Shown piece by piece: positions 18,575-26,798 of a stretch of DNA of 64,000 nucleotides; position 1 is the stretch's first letter; every line of letters begins with the position of its first letter. Under the pieces are notes generated by a model. That model was not told the DNA's origin. It did no database searches and was given only the letters and a program-made list of their open reading frames with translations. Location: positions 1 to 64,000 of the forward strand of contig JBHHVZ010000002.1 of the NCBI GenBank assembly GCA_046756245.1, written 5' to 3'. A program made the translations under genes and the position numbers. The stretch is from G021776435 sp046756245 (GTDB lineage: Bacteria; Pseudomonadota; Alphaproteobacteria; Caulobacterales; Parvularculaceae).

Positions 18575-19548
18575 GCCGCCTCCTCACGGTCGCCGCCGCG
18601 TTTTTCTTCATAGGCGTCCGATTCAGCGTCCTCGCCGGCCAGCGCAACGAAAATGTCGTGCAGCGTCGCGCCGGCGTGCTCGAACCGGGCGAGCCGAACG
18701 CCAGCCTCGAACGCTGCTTTCAAGACCGGTTGCGGGTCGGCGCCGCGGGCGAGTTCGACTTCATAGGCGCGCGCCTCGCCATCTTCGCGTCCGGGTCTTT
18801 CTACGATCGCCACGACGCCGGGCGCGTTCGATAGCGGCGCAATGGAATCGGCTGTCTGCAGAATGAGGCGCGGCGGGAAAGTTGCGCGCGCCGCCGCGAG
18901 GTCGCCCTCAAACCGCCGCTTTCCTTTCGTGAGTATGAGAAAGCGGTCGCACAAACGTTCCGCATGCTGCATGACATGCGTAGAGAAAATGATCGTGCGG
19001 CCTTCGCTTCTAAGCTCTCTGATCAGTTCTTCGAAGACGTGCTGATTGATCGGGTCGAGACCCGAGAACGGTTCATCCAGAATCAGCAATTCCGGGTCAT
19101 GTGCGATGGCGGTCAGCAGTTGCAGCTTCTGCGCCATGCCTTTCGAGAGGGCTTCGTTTTTCGATCGCGCAAATTCTCCGAGCCCGAAGCGTTCAAGCAG
19201 CGCATGCGCCTTTTCGCGGGCCGCCTTGCGGGAAAGTCCTCGGAGTTGCGCGAAATAGGCGATCGTGTCGGCGGCCTTCATCTTGCGGTAAAGGCCGCGT
19301 TCTTCGGGCAGATAGCCGATGCGATGGCGCACCGGGATCGCCGAGGCCGAGCCGAGAATGGAGATGCGCCCTTGGTTCGGCGCAATGATGTCAAGCATCA
19401 TTCTGAGCGTCGTCGTCTTGCCGGCGCCGTTCGGCCCGAGAAAGCCGAATATCTCACCGGACGCGACGGAAAAGGAAAGACCGTCCACAGCCGTGAAATT
19501 TCCGTAGCGCTTGACGACGTTTTCAAGCGTGACGACGGCGTCGGACAT
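18571..19548 (-). CDS. ABC transporter ATPase, NatA-like
   Basis: This 325-residue ATPase has Walker A GPNGAGKTT, signature LSKGMAQK, Walker B LLILDEPFSGLDPINQ and the H-loop FSTHVMQHAE. The signature LSKGM instead of LSGG is normal for this branch. The C-terminal ~90 residues form the DUF4162-like domain often fused to NatA-type ATPases. It partners the overlapping permease gene downstream. Confidence 0.92.
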   Translation of the reverse strand: MSDAVVTLENVVKRYGNFTAVDGLSFSVASGEIFGFLGPNGAGKTTTLRMMLDIIAPNQGRISILGSASAIPVRHRIGYLPEERGLYRKMKAADTIAYFAQLRGLSRKAAREKAHALLERFGLGEFARSKNEALSKGMAQKLQLLTAIAHDPELLILDEPFSGLDPINQHVFEELIRELRSEGRTIIFSTHVMQHAERLCDRFLILTKGKRRFEGDLAAARATFPPRLILQTADSIAPLSNAPGVVAIVERPGREDGEARAYEVELARGADPQPVLKAAFEAGVRLARFEHAGATLHDIFVALAGEDAESDAYEEKRGGDREEAA

Positions 19549-19592
19549 GGGCGCTCCCGGGGCTGCTTGGACTTAAAGTGCGCGGTTTCAAC

Positions 19593-20192
19593 TTAAGAAT
19601 TGGTTCCGGGTGAAAGGTCAAGGCGCATCAGCGGCCGGTCGGCGCGCCGGCGGGCGACTTCGCGAAAGCCCGCACGGGCGAATATGGAGGCGACGCCATG
19701 GTAAAGCGAGACGGGCGGCTTCTTGGGCGCGGCCGGCGCCACCGGGCAGGCCTCGAGGAGGCGCGCCTTGTTCGCACGCGCCCAGTCCACGGCGCCGTCG
19801 AGAAGCGCCTTCGAAACGCCCTTGCCCCGCCATTGCCTGCGCACGACGAAGCAACTGATCGCCCAGACCCCCGGATCGTTCGGGTCGACATCGTCAAGCG
19901 GCGCCGTCAGACGCCGCGCGCCGTTCCAGTTCGGCACGTCGGCGCGCGGCCCGACCTGCACCCAGCCGACCGGTTCGCCGTCCGCATAGGCGATGAGGCC
20001 CGGCGGCGGGCCTTTCTTTACCCGACGTTTGAAGCGCGCCTTCATGGTCTTGCGTTCGGGGCCTTCGAAATAGCGCCGCGGGACGCGCCAATACATGCAC
20101 CAGCAACCGCAATAGCCGCCGGAGGGCCCGAACACGGTTTCAAGGTCGGGCCAGCGCGCGGGCGTCAGGGGTTCGGTCTCGAAATTAATCAT
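19593..20192 (-). CDS. GNAT-family N-acetyltransferase
   Basis: This 199-residue protein has a GNAT core: CFVVRRQWRGKGVSKALLDGAVDWARA carries the R-x-x-G-x-G/A acetyl-CoA loop (about residues 118-140). The N-terminal CGCWCMYWR segment is Cys/Trp-rich, as in a group of uncharacterised GNATs. The acceptor substrate is unknown. It lies 18 bp downstream of the VOC-protein gene on the same strand, so the two are likely co-transcribed. Confidence 0.85.
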   Translation of the reverse strand: MINFETEPLTPARWPDLETVFGPSGGYCGCWCMYWRVPRRYFEGPERKTMKARFKRRVKKGPPPGLIAYADGEPVGWVQVGPRADVPNWNGARRLTAPLDDVDPNDPGVWAISCFVVRRQWRGKGVSKALLDGAVDWARANKARLLEACPVAPAAPKKPPVSLYHGVASIFARAGFREVARRRADRPLMRLDLSPGTNS

Positions 20193-20210
20193 CGTTCCCG
20201 ATACGGAGTT

Positions 20211-20678
20211 TCACCACTCTCCGGTGTTCTCCATGCTCGCCCAGGGTTCGGCCGGGGGAAGCGCATCGCCTTTTTGCAGCAATTCGATGGAAACGCCGTC
20301 GGGCGAGCGGATGAACGCCATGCGGCCGTCGCGCGGCGGACGATTGATGACGACGCCGGCGTCGCGCAACCGGCTGCAGGTTTCGTATATATCGTCGACC
20401 CGGTAGGCGAGATGGCCGAAATTTCGTCCGCCGGAATAGTCTTCCTTATCCCAGTTATAGGTGAGCTCGACGAGCGGCGCGTGATTTTCGCGGGCGCGCT
20501 CGATGTCGCCGGGCGCGGCGAGAAACACCAGCGTAAACCGGCCCGCTTCGACGTCGATGCGGCGCGCTTCAACAAGGCCCAGCTTGTTGCAGTAAAAATC
20601 GAGCGACACTTCGAGATCGCTCACCCGCACCATGGTGTGAAGATATTCCAACGTTGCGCTCCCTTCCGTTCGAGGCAT
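20211..20678 (-). CDS. Lactoylglutathione lyase-like VOC protein
   Basis: This 155-residue vicinal-oxygen-chelate protein has two beta-alpha-beta-beta-beta modules. The first begins HTMVRVSDLEVSLDFYCNKLGL and the second GHLAYRVDDI, ending SPDGVSIELLQ. Candidate metal ligands are His in HTMVRV, Glu in LVELTYN, His in NFGHLAY and Glu in SIELLQ, the glyoxalase I pattern. Glyoxalase I detoxifies methylglyoxal via glutathione. The first helix is shorter than in E. coli GloA, so a related specificity is possible. It is likely part of a minus-strand group with the genes on both sides. Confidence 0.87.
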   Translation of the reverse strand: MPRTEGSATLEYLHTMVRVSDLEVSLDFYCNKLGLVEARRIDVEAGRFTLVFLAAPGDIERARENHAPLVELTYNWDKEDYSGGRNFGHLAYRVDDIYETCSRLRDAGVVINRPPRDGRMAFIRSPDGVSIELLQKGDALPPAEPWASMENTGEW

Positions 20679-20683
20679 CGCGC

Positions 20684-21223
20684 TCAGCGTGCGCGGATGA
20701 TTTCATCCCTCAGATAGCCGGGCCGACGTGAATGATAACGACGCATGAATAGGGCGACAATGACAAGCCATACGATGAGCACGCCGAAGAAATAATAAAA
20801 CCCGGCAAAATCGGTGGCGAGTTCGAGGGCCATCTCCTCCCGAAATTCTGCATTAGGACCGACACCTCGACCCGATATGGGTACATATTTGGCGAGCTCT
20901 GCTGGCTCCGCAATCAATCCGAGTTTTTCTCCCAGCACGTAACTGCCTGCTAACAAGGCTAACGTCACCGGCAGCGAGAGAAGGAACGTCGCCGTGCAGG
21001 CGAGCGCATAGCCGGGAAAGCGTGGGAAATGCACGCGCGCGTAGATGGCGTGGAAACCGGCTTCGTCTAACCCTTCGACGAGTTCCGGCTCGGCCTTTTT
21101 CAGCCGCTCCCATTCGAGCCCGGCGTCTTCGGCGATCTCCGCCTCGATGCGCTTTTTCCATCGCCAGTAAAGCCCCGTCATAACGACGAGCACGAAGGCG
21201 ACGATACTGAAAAACCAGGTCAT
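20684..21223 (-). CDS. Membrane protein, unknown
   Basis: This 179-residue protein has three predicted membrane helices: residues 3-21, about 75-97 and about 140-160. A charged soluble stretch lies between helices 1 and 2 (KKRIEAEIAEDAGLEWERLKK). I do not recognise a family. It starts the short minus-strand group with the VOC and GNAT genes (5-bp gap to the VOC gene). Confidence 0.75.
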   Translation of the reverse strand: MTWFFSIVAFVLVVMTGLYWRWKKRIEAEIAEDAGLEWERLKKAEPELVEGLDEAGFHAIYARVHFPRFPGYALACTATFLLSLPVTLALLAGSYVLGEKLGLIAEPAELAKYVPISGRGVGPNAEFREEMALELATDFAGFYYFFGVLIVWLVIVALFMRRYHSRRPGYLRDEIIRAR

Positions 21224-21262
21224 GAACTGCTTCCGTTGACCCCTGCTCGACCGGACCTGCGC

Positions 21263-21808
21263 CTAACCTCGCATGCGCGCCAGCGTTTGTTGAAGCGCAT
21301 CTGCAAATTCGCATCGCTCCGGCGGCGACAGGAACGCCCCCAACACCAGCGTCCGCCCTTTCGACGTGACCCGGATCTGGCTGTCATGACGGGACGGGCG
21401 ATCGATTTCAACCCGCGTCCAATAGGGCTGCAGGCGCCAGCGCATTTCATGGCCGGACGGCGTCACCCGCGACACCCACATTTCGCCTCGCGTCAGGCGC
21501 ACCCGCTCATGCAGTCGCCCCTGACGGTAGCTCAAGCGGAAAGCGAGCCACACCAGGAAAATATCGAGACCGCAAAACCCCAGCACCGGCCAGGCGCCGA
21601 TTGAATAAAAGAGGAGCCCGAACGTCAGATTGACGCCGATGACCACCGCCATGACCGCAACGAATCCAGCGTTCGGCAACGATCGGTGGGGATAAAGCAC
21701 CGCCTCGAAACAGTCCTGGTCCTCGCGCGCGGGCGCGGGGCCCGGCAACGCAGCGGCCCGGCCCCTGGCGACGGGCGGCATGTCCTCGATGACGGCGGCG
21801 CGGCTCAT
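21263..21808 (-). CDS. DUF2244-type membrane protein
   Basis: This 181-residue protein has two membrane helices (about residues 50-72 and 75-95) after the motif YPHRSLPNAGF. A soluble C-terminal domain with LTRGEMWVSR and RVTSKGRTLVLGAFLSPPER matches DUF2244 proteins, a common alphaproteobacterial family of unknown function. The start is uncertain: ATGs at 21808, 21820 and 21844 are in frame and none has a strong ribosome binding site. Confidence 0.82.
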   Translation of the reverse strand: MSRAAVIEDMPPVARGRAAALPGPAPAREDQDCFEAVLYPHRSLPNAGFVAVMAVVIGVNLTFGLLFYSIGAWPVLGFCGLDIFLVWLAFRLSYRQGRLHERVRLTRGEMWVSRVTPSGHEMRWRLQPYWTRVEIDRPSRHDSQIRVTSKGRTLVLGAFLSPPERCEFADALQQTLARMRG

Positions 21809-21912
21809 GGAGGCGACCATAAGGGCTCGCCGCCGGCGCGCCAATTCCGTTCCGCGCGCTTTACCTCTCCGGCGGCGCCGCTAAAGTCCGCCGAACCTCC
21901 ACGCGCCGCCGA

Positions 21913-22728
21913 ATGGATCAGACGCCCGTGCCGCAAAAATTGACCCGCGCCAAGGCTCATGTCTTTTTCGAAAGGCTCGCTGCGCGCATGCCGGCGCCGC
22001 AAAGCGAGCTCGACTATGTCGACCCCTACACGCTGCTGGTGGCGGTCGTGTTGTCAGCGCAGGCGACCGACGCCGGGGTCAACAAGGCGACCGACAAGCT
22101 CTTTCCGGTCGCCGACACGCCGCAAAAAATGGTCAAGCTCGGCGAGAAAAAACTGGGCGACACCATCAAGACCATCGGCCTGTGGCGCAACAAGGCCAAG
22201 AACGTTATCGCGCTCTCGCAAAAACTCATCGACGAGCATGGCGGCGAGATCCCGCGCGCGCGCGAAGCGCTGGAGGCTCTTCCGGGCGTCGGCCGGAAGA
22301 CCGCCAATGTCGTCTGCAATGTCGCCTTCGGCCAGCCGACCATCGCGGTGGACACGCATATTTTTCGCGTCTCGAACCGCACGGGGCTTGCGCCGGGCAA
22401 AAACCCGCTCGATGTCGAGCGCGGGCTTGAGAAAATCGTCCCGGCGGAATTTCGCATGGGCGCCCATCACTGGCTCATCCTGCACGGGCGTTATGTCTGC
22501 AAGGCGCGCAAGCCCGACTGCCCGAATTGCGTCGTCGCCGACCTTTGCCTCTATAAGGACAAGACGCAGGCGGATGAAAAGCCAGCCGTCAAAAAGAAAG
22601 CTGCGGCCAAAAAGAAGAACGCGAAAAAGCCGACCCGCAAGATGGCCGGCAGACCGAAACTGCGAACGGCGAAACGACCCGCGCGCAAAATCAAAACCGT
22701 TGTGAAAACCAGGAGACGGAGCAGCTAG
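21913..22728 (+). CDS. nth: Endonuclease III with basic C-terminal tail
   Basis: This is a DNA glycosylase/AP-lyase that removes oxidised pyrimidines in base-excision repair. The helix-hairpin-helix LPGVGRKTANV carries the catalytic Lys129, and VDTHIFRVSNR carries the catalytic Asp147. The [4Fe-4S] cluster cysteines are Cys196, Cys203, Cys206 and Cys212 (C-x6-C-x2-C-x5-C). The core ends near residue 215, as in E. coli Nth. It is followed by about 50 residues rich in Lys, Arg and Ala, with repeated KKK and KRPARK motifs, resembling histone-H1-type tails. The tail is probably a nonspecific DNA-binding extension. Confidence 0.96.
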   Translation: MDQTPVPQKLTRAKAHVFFERLAARMPAPQSELDYVDPYTLLVAVVLSAQATDAGVNKATDKLFPVADTPQKMVKLGEKKLGDTIKTIGLWRNKAKNVIALSQKLIDEHGGEIPRAREALEALPGVGRKTANVVCNVAFGQPTIAVDTHIFRVSNRTGLAPGKNPLDVERGLEKIVPAEFRMGAHHWLILHGRYVCKARKPDCPNCVVADLCLYKDKTQADEKPAVKKKAAAKKKNAKKPTRKMAGRPKLRTAKRPARKIKTVVKTRRRSS

Positions 22729-22768
22729 AGGTTGGGGTCGAATTGAAATGCGCACGTTGCATCGCACG

Positions 22769-22840
22769 CCGCTCACCCCGGCGGAAGCCAGGGCCGAGAG
22801 CTAAGGCAGACTGGATCCCGGCTTCCGCCGGGATGAGCGG
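22769..22840. repeat. REP-like palindrome, copy 2 of 3
   Basis: CCGCTCACCCCGGCGGAAGC pairs with GCTTCCGCCGGGATGAGCGG; a change inside one arm (GCGAAAGC in copy 1 to GCGGAAGC here) is matched in the other. It ends 21 bp before the pyrF start codon, so the hairpin could affect pyrF expression. Confidence 0.85.
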
Positions 22841-22861
22841 AGAATGGGAAAAGGCGAAGAT

Positions 22862-23560
22862 ATGACGCCGGATTGTAAAGAACGCCTCATCATCGCGCTC
22901 GACTTGCCGACCGTCGACGCGGCCGAGACGATTGTCGCAACGCTTGGAGATGCAGGCGCGTTTTACAAAATCGGCTATCAGCTCATGCCCGTCGGCGGAA
23001 TCGATTTGGCGAAAAGGCTGTCGGCCGCCGGCAAAAGAGTCTTTCTCGATTTCAAATTCCATGACATCGGCGCGACTGTGGAGCGCGGCGTTCAAAGCGT
23101 CTCAAAGCTCGGCGCAGATTTCCTCACCGTGCACGCCGAACCGGACGTCCTCGCCGGCGCAGTCGCCGGCCGCGGCGACGACAGGCGCTTGAAGATTCTC
23201 GCCGTCACCGTACTCACAAGCCTCGACCAGGCCGCGCTTGAGCGCTCGGGAATATCGATGAAGCTCGAAAGCCTTGTTTTGAAGCGCACCGAATTCGCGG
23301 CGCAAGCCGGCGCTGACGGCGTAATCGCCTCGGCGCAGGAGGCGCGGGCGATCAAGGCGCGCTTCGGCGACGCGCTCCTTATCGTCACGCCGGGCATTCG
23401 TCCCGCCGGCGCGCACGCCGGCGACCAGAAGCGGGCCGTTGCGCCCTCAGAAGCAATCCGGGCCGGCGCCGATCATCTCGTCGTCGGCAGACCCGTAATC
23501 GCCGCGCCCGATCCGGCGGAAGCGGCGCGCGCGATCCTCGCGGAAATCGCCGCCGCCTGA
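22862..23560 (+). CDS. pyrF: Orotidine 5'-phosphate decarboxylase
   Basis: The enzyme catalyses the last step of UMP synthesis. The 232-residue product has the catalytic tetrad region FLDFKFHDIGATV (Lys-x-x-Asp pattern), the N-terminal LIIALDLPT and the phosphate-binding RPAGAHAGDQKRA and VVGRPV. The ATG at 22862 is preferred because GGGAAAAGG lies just before it; an upstream ATG at 22844 sits in that sequence. Confidence 0.96.
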   Translation: MTPDCKERLIIALDLPTVDAAETIVATLGDAGAFYKIGYQLMPVGGIDLAKRLSAAGKRVFLDFKFHDIGATVERGVQSVSKLGADFLTVHAEPDVLAGAVAGRGDDRRLKILAVTVLTSLDQAALERSGISMKLESLVLKRTEFAAQAGADGVIASAQEARAIKARFGDALLIVTPGIRPAGAHAGDQKRAVAPSEAIRAGADHLVVGRPVIAAPDPAEAARAILAEIAAA

Positions 23561-23671
23561 CGATCCGCCGCGGACGCGCGAGCCTCCCGCCCTTTGCCAT
23601 CCCCGTCGCTCTCCTGTAGCTTGAGGCGTCGTGCGAGGAGCGGGGGACTTTCAGGGCGGGAGGACGTCTTC

Positions 23672-25498
23672 ATGGGCGATCCGGTAAAGCGCATCGTACG
23701 CCGCTCCAGGCGGCCGATCTTTTCGGCGTTTCTGGAGAGAGCGCGCCGCAAAGGCGCCAAAACCGTCGCAATTATCGACGGCGACGGCCGCAAATTCACC
23801 TATCAGGAACTCGTGCGCGCGGCGTTTGCGCTGGGCGGTCCGATCGCGCGCATGACCGAAAAGCGCGAGCGCGTCGGCGTCTTGCTGCCCACCGGCGCCG
23901 GCGCCGTGATCGGCTTCCTCGCCATCCTTTCGCGCGGACGGACGCCGTCCATGCTCAATTTCACCTCCGGCGTCCATAATCTGAAAGCAGCCTGCCGCGC
24001 GGCGGAAGTCAGACACATCGTCACGGCGAAGAAATTCATCGATGCGGCGAATCTCGAAAAGCTGGTGGAAGATCTCTCCCAGACAGTGCAGCTTGTCTAC
24101 CTCGAAGACGTCAAAGAGAACCTCAAGCGCCGCGATGAGGCGTCGGCGATTCTAGGTCCGATCTTTCCGAGCCTCTTTGCAGGCCATCCGCATCCGGATG
24201 AACCGGGCGTCATTCTTTTCACGTCGGGAACTGAAGGCGACCCCAAGGGCGTCGTGCTCAGCCACTCGAATATTCTCGCCAATATCGAACAGATCTCGGC
24301 GCATGTGCAGCTCGAACCGACCGACGTTTTCTTCAACCCGCTGCCGACATTCCACTGCTACGGATTGACCGCTGGCGCGCTGTGGCCGATCATTGCAGGC
24401 TATCCGGTGGTCTTTCATCCCTCGCCCTTGCAGACCAAGATCATTCCCAAGCGCATTTTCGACACCAGCTCGACCGTACTTTTCGCCACCGACACTTTTT
24501 TGCAGCAATATATGCGCGCAAGCGAGGAAGGCGGCATGAGCTCGCTCAGGATCGCCGTTTGCGGCGCCGAACGCGTGCGCGATGAAACCCGCCAGGCGGC
24601 GGAAAAGCGGTTTTCGTTCGAGGTGCTGGAAGGTTACGGCGTCACCGAAGCCGCGCCGGTGCTCGCGGCCAATCAGCCCGGCGATATTCGCCCCGGCACG
24701 GTAGGCAGGCTGCTGCCCGGCGTCGAGGCGAAGCTCGAGCCCGTTGAAGGGCTTGAAGGCGCAGGCCGGCTTTTCGTGCGCGGCCCCAACATCATGCAGG
24801 GCTATTTGACGGCCGAAGAACCGGGCGTTCTCAAATCGCCGGCGGACGGCTGGCACGATACAGGCGACGTCGTCTCCATAGACAAGAACGGCTACATATC
24901 CATTCGGGGCCGGATGAAACGGTTCGCCAAGATCGGCGGCGAGATGGTTTCGCTTGCGGTGGTTGAAAACTGCGCCTCGGCGGTCTGGCCGGATAACCGC
25001 CACGCCGCGACCATCCTGCCGGACCCGAAAAAGGGCGAACAGATTATTCTCGTCTCGGATCGCGAGAACGCCGACCGCTCGCTGCTCTTGGCCTGGGCGC
25101 AGTCGCACGGCGTGCCGGAAATCGCCGTGCCGAAAAAAATTATCAACGCCGAAGACATTCCGGTGCTCGGCACCGGCAAGACCGACTATGTGGCGGTTGA
25201 AAAGCTCGCCTCGGAAGGCCTCGCCGCGCTCGCCGCAAAAGCGGTCGAAGAAGCCGCAGCGCCGCCGACCAAACAGGAGCTGAAAAAACGCGCCGCCGAG
25301 GAAAAACGCGCCGCGAAAGAGGCGAAAAAGGCCGCCAAGGCGGAGGCAGCCGCGGCGAAGTCCGAACCGGCGCCGACGGAAACCGGGGCGGAAGAGCCAG
25401 CGCTTGAGTCCGCTGACGATGAAGAGATTGCGCAAGAAATTGACGCCGGGCCGGTGAAAGCCGCCGCCTCCGACGATTACAAGAACGCTGCGGAATAG
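23672..25498 (+). CDS. AMP-dependent acyl-CoA/ACP synthetase with charged tail
   Basis: This is a 608-residue adenylate-forming enzyme. The ATP loop FTSGTEGDPKGV, the EGYGVTEAAPV motif, WHDTGDV and the hinge RGRMKRFAKIGGEMVS are all present. Overall it resembles the acyl-ACP synthetase half of Aas (2-acylglycerophosphoethanolamine acyltransferase), but without the acyltransferase half. The likely role is activation of fatty acids for lipid recycling. The last ~85 residues are an Ala/Lys/Glu-rich, probably coiled or disordered tail (KKRAAEEKRAAKEAKKAAK). The start follows GGCGGGAGG. It is transcribed in the same direction as pyrF, 111 bp downstream. Confidence 0.88.
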   Translation: MGDPVKRIVRRSRRPIFSAFLERARRKGAKTVAIIDGDGRKFTYQELVRAAFALGGPIARMTEKRERVGVLLPTGAGAVIGFLAILSRGRTPSMLNFTSGVHNLKAACRAAEVRHIVTAKKFIDAANLEKLVEDLSQTVQLVYLEDVKENLKRRDEASAILGPIFPSLFAGHPHPDEPGVILFTSGTEGDPKGVVLSHSNILANIEQISAHVQLEPTDVFFNPLPTFHCYGLTAGALWPIIAGYPVVFHPSPLQTKIIPKRIFDTSSTVLFATDTFLQQYMRASEEGGMSSLRIAVCGAERVRDETRQAAEKRFSFEVLEGYGVTEAAPVLAANQPGDIRPGTVGRLLPGVEAKLEPVEGLEGAGRLFVRGPNIMQGYLTAEEPGVLKSPADGWHDTGDVVSIDKNGYISIRGRMKRFAKIGGEMVSLAVVENCASAVWPDNRHAATILPDPKKGEQIILVSDRENADRSLLLAWAQSHGVPEIAVPKKIINAEDIPVLGTGKTDYVAVEKLASEGLAALAAKAVEEAAAPPTKQELKKRAAEEKRAAKEAKKAAKAEAAAAKSEPAPTETGAEEPALESADDEEIAQEIDAGPVKAAASDDYKNAAE

Positions 25499-25508
25499 AT
25501 TATATGAC

Positions 25509-25596
25509 GCTGCACTGACCGCGACTTATAGATTTGGGGAAAAGCCTCGTATTTCAATGCCGGTTTCTAAATGGAATTTCAGGTCGTCAGTGCAGC
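25509..25596. repeat. Stem-bounded ~90-bp repeat, copy A
   Basis: An 11-bp perfect inverted repeat (GCTGCACTGAC / GTCAGTGCAGC) encloses 66 bp. The 66-bp interior matches copy B (48155-48244) at about 48 of 66 positions without gaps. The shared tail TTGGCGTTA follows in both copies. It lies between the convergent 3' ends of the acyl synthetase and the PiT-like gene. Confidence 0.8.
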
Positions 25597-25602
25597 TTGG
25601 CG

Positions 25603-26622
25603 TTACCAGCCGCCGCCCATGACGCCGGTTTCAAGATAAGCGCCCAGCGGCGGCAATGTCAGCGCAAAGAACACGCTGATCGCAAGGCCAATGAGCGCCT
25701 TGATGGCGTCAAGGCCGACGATCTTCGCCGTCGCGCCGGGGCTGCGGATCTTGTCGATGCTTGCGATCGCGAATTCCCGCCCGCCGATGAGTCCCAAAAA
25801 CACCCATGTCGTCGACATCGGGATCGGATTGATTCTGGCGTAATAAAACAGGAGCGAAGCATACAGAAAGTCGATGATCGTCGCCGAGCGTATGTCGCGA
25901 ACGTTTGTTTTCGACTTGAGAATTCGCTGAACCGGGCCGCCCTTGTTGGCGAATGTGTAGGCCAGCAGCAACAGGATGACCCCAAGCGCCAGCGTCGCTT
26001 CCTGCAGGTTGAGCGCGTTCGCGCCGGAAGCATCCTCACCGCGGGGTAGAAAGACGAAAATATTGGCGAAATCCTGAATAAGCCACACCGCCCAGAGATA
26101 ACCGGTCGTGATCCACTGCAACAGCACCCAGACCGGCGCGTGTTGCTGCTCGGCGGTTTTCAAAAACCAGCGCTCCACCGTCGGCGCAAGAATCGCATAG
26201 ATGACGCCGCCCGTTACAAAGGCGGCCACATATCCCGAAAGCGATTTCACCAGCATGCTCTGCATGCCGCTCAAAGTGGCGAAAATTGAAAGAACCATGA
26301 AGCTGGTGGAAACCGGAATGCCCAGCCGCGTCAGGATAAGAAGCGCCAGCGGCGGAATGGCGTGATACCACTCAACATGAAAAATCGGGTATTTCTCGAC
26401 GTTCGACAGCCGCCCCCAGGACGGATCGCCGGCGAACCGGTCGTAGCCGAAATAGAAAATCCCGACGAGGATGACCGCTGCGTAGAGATAAAGCGCCCAC
26501 CAGGGCAGGCGACGGTTCGAATTGATGAACGTGCCGAGCGTTTGCAGCGCATCGTTGCCGACGACTGCATAGGCCGCGAACGCAAATCCGACGGCCGCCC
26601 AGACCCCGATGTCGATATCCAT
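25603..26622 (-). CDS. Divergent PiT-family (phosphate/sulfate permease-like) membrane protein
   Basis: This 339-residue protein has about nine or ten hydrophobic segments. Two internally related motifs stand out: GNDALQTLGTFI near the N-terminus with PVSTSFMVLS about 95 residues later, and IPMSTTWVFLGLIGGREFA in the C-terminal half. They resemble the GANDxxNxxGT and PVSTTH motifs of PiT phosphate transporters but are not canonical. Substrate is therefore uncertain: phosphate, sulfate or another anion. The start ATG at 26622 gives MDIDIGVW. It is divergent from hemH and convergent with the acyl synthetase. Confidence 0.65.
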   Translation of the reverse strand: MDIDIGVWAAVGFAFAAYAVVGNDALQTLGTFINSNRRLPWWALYLYAAVILVGIFYFGYDRFAGDPSWGRLSNVEKYPIFHVEWYHAIPPLALLILTRLGIPVSTSFMVLSIFATLSGMQSMLVKSLSGYVAAFVTGGVIYAILAPTVERWFLKTAEQQHAPVWVLLQWITTGYLWAVWLIQDFANIFVFLPRGEDASGANALNLQEATLALGVILLLLAYTFANKGGPVQRILKSKTNVRDIRSATIIDFLYASLLFYYARINPIPMSTTWVFLGLIGGREFAIASIDKIRSPGATAKIVGLDAIKALIGLAISVFFALTLPPLGAYLETGVMGGGW

Positions 26623-26798
26623 CGCGCGCCCCGCTTTCGAGCGGGCGCACACTCGCCGCAAAGTAATACAGAATTGTGACAGTCCGGGCCTTTTGAGCGG
26701 GTGAAACCGTCGCGCCCGGCGCCGACTTTCGCGCGGCCTGCGTTGTTTTCCCCGATGGGCGCGCTTATCTGATGCGGCGATATTTGGAGGGATACGCT

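Noticed and set aside
24152..25435. A 427-residue open frame antisense to the acyl synthetase
   Set aside because: Shadow of a well-defined enzyme, no ribosome binding site or family features.
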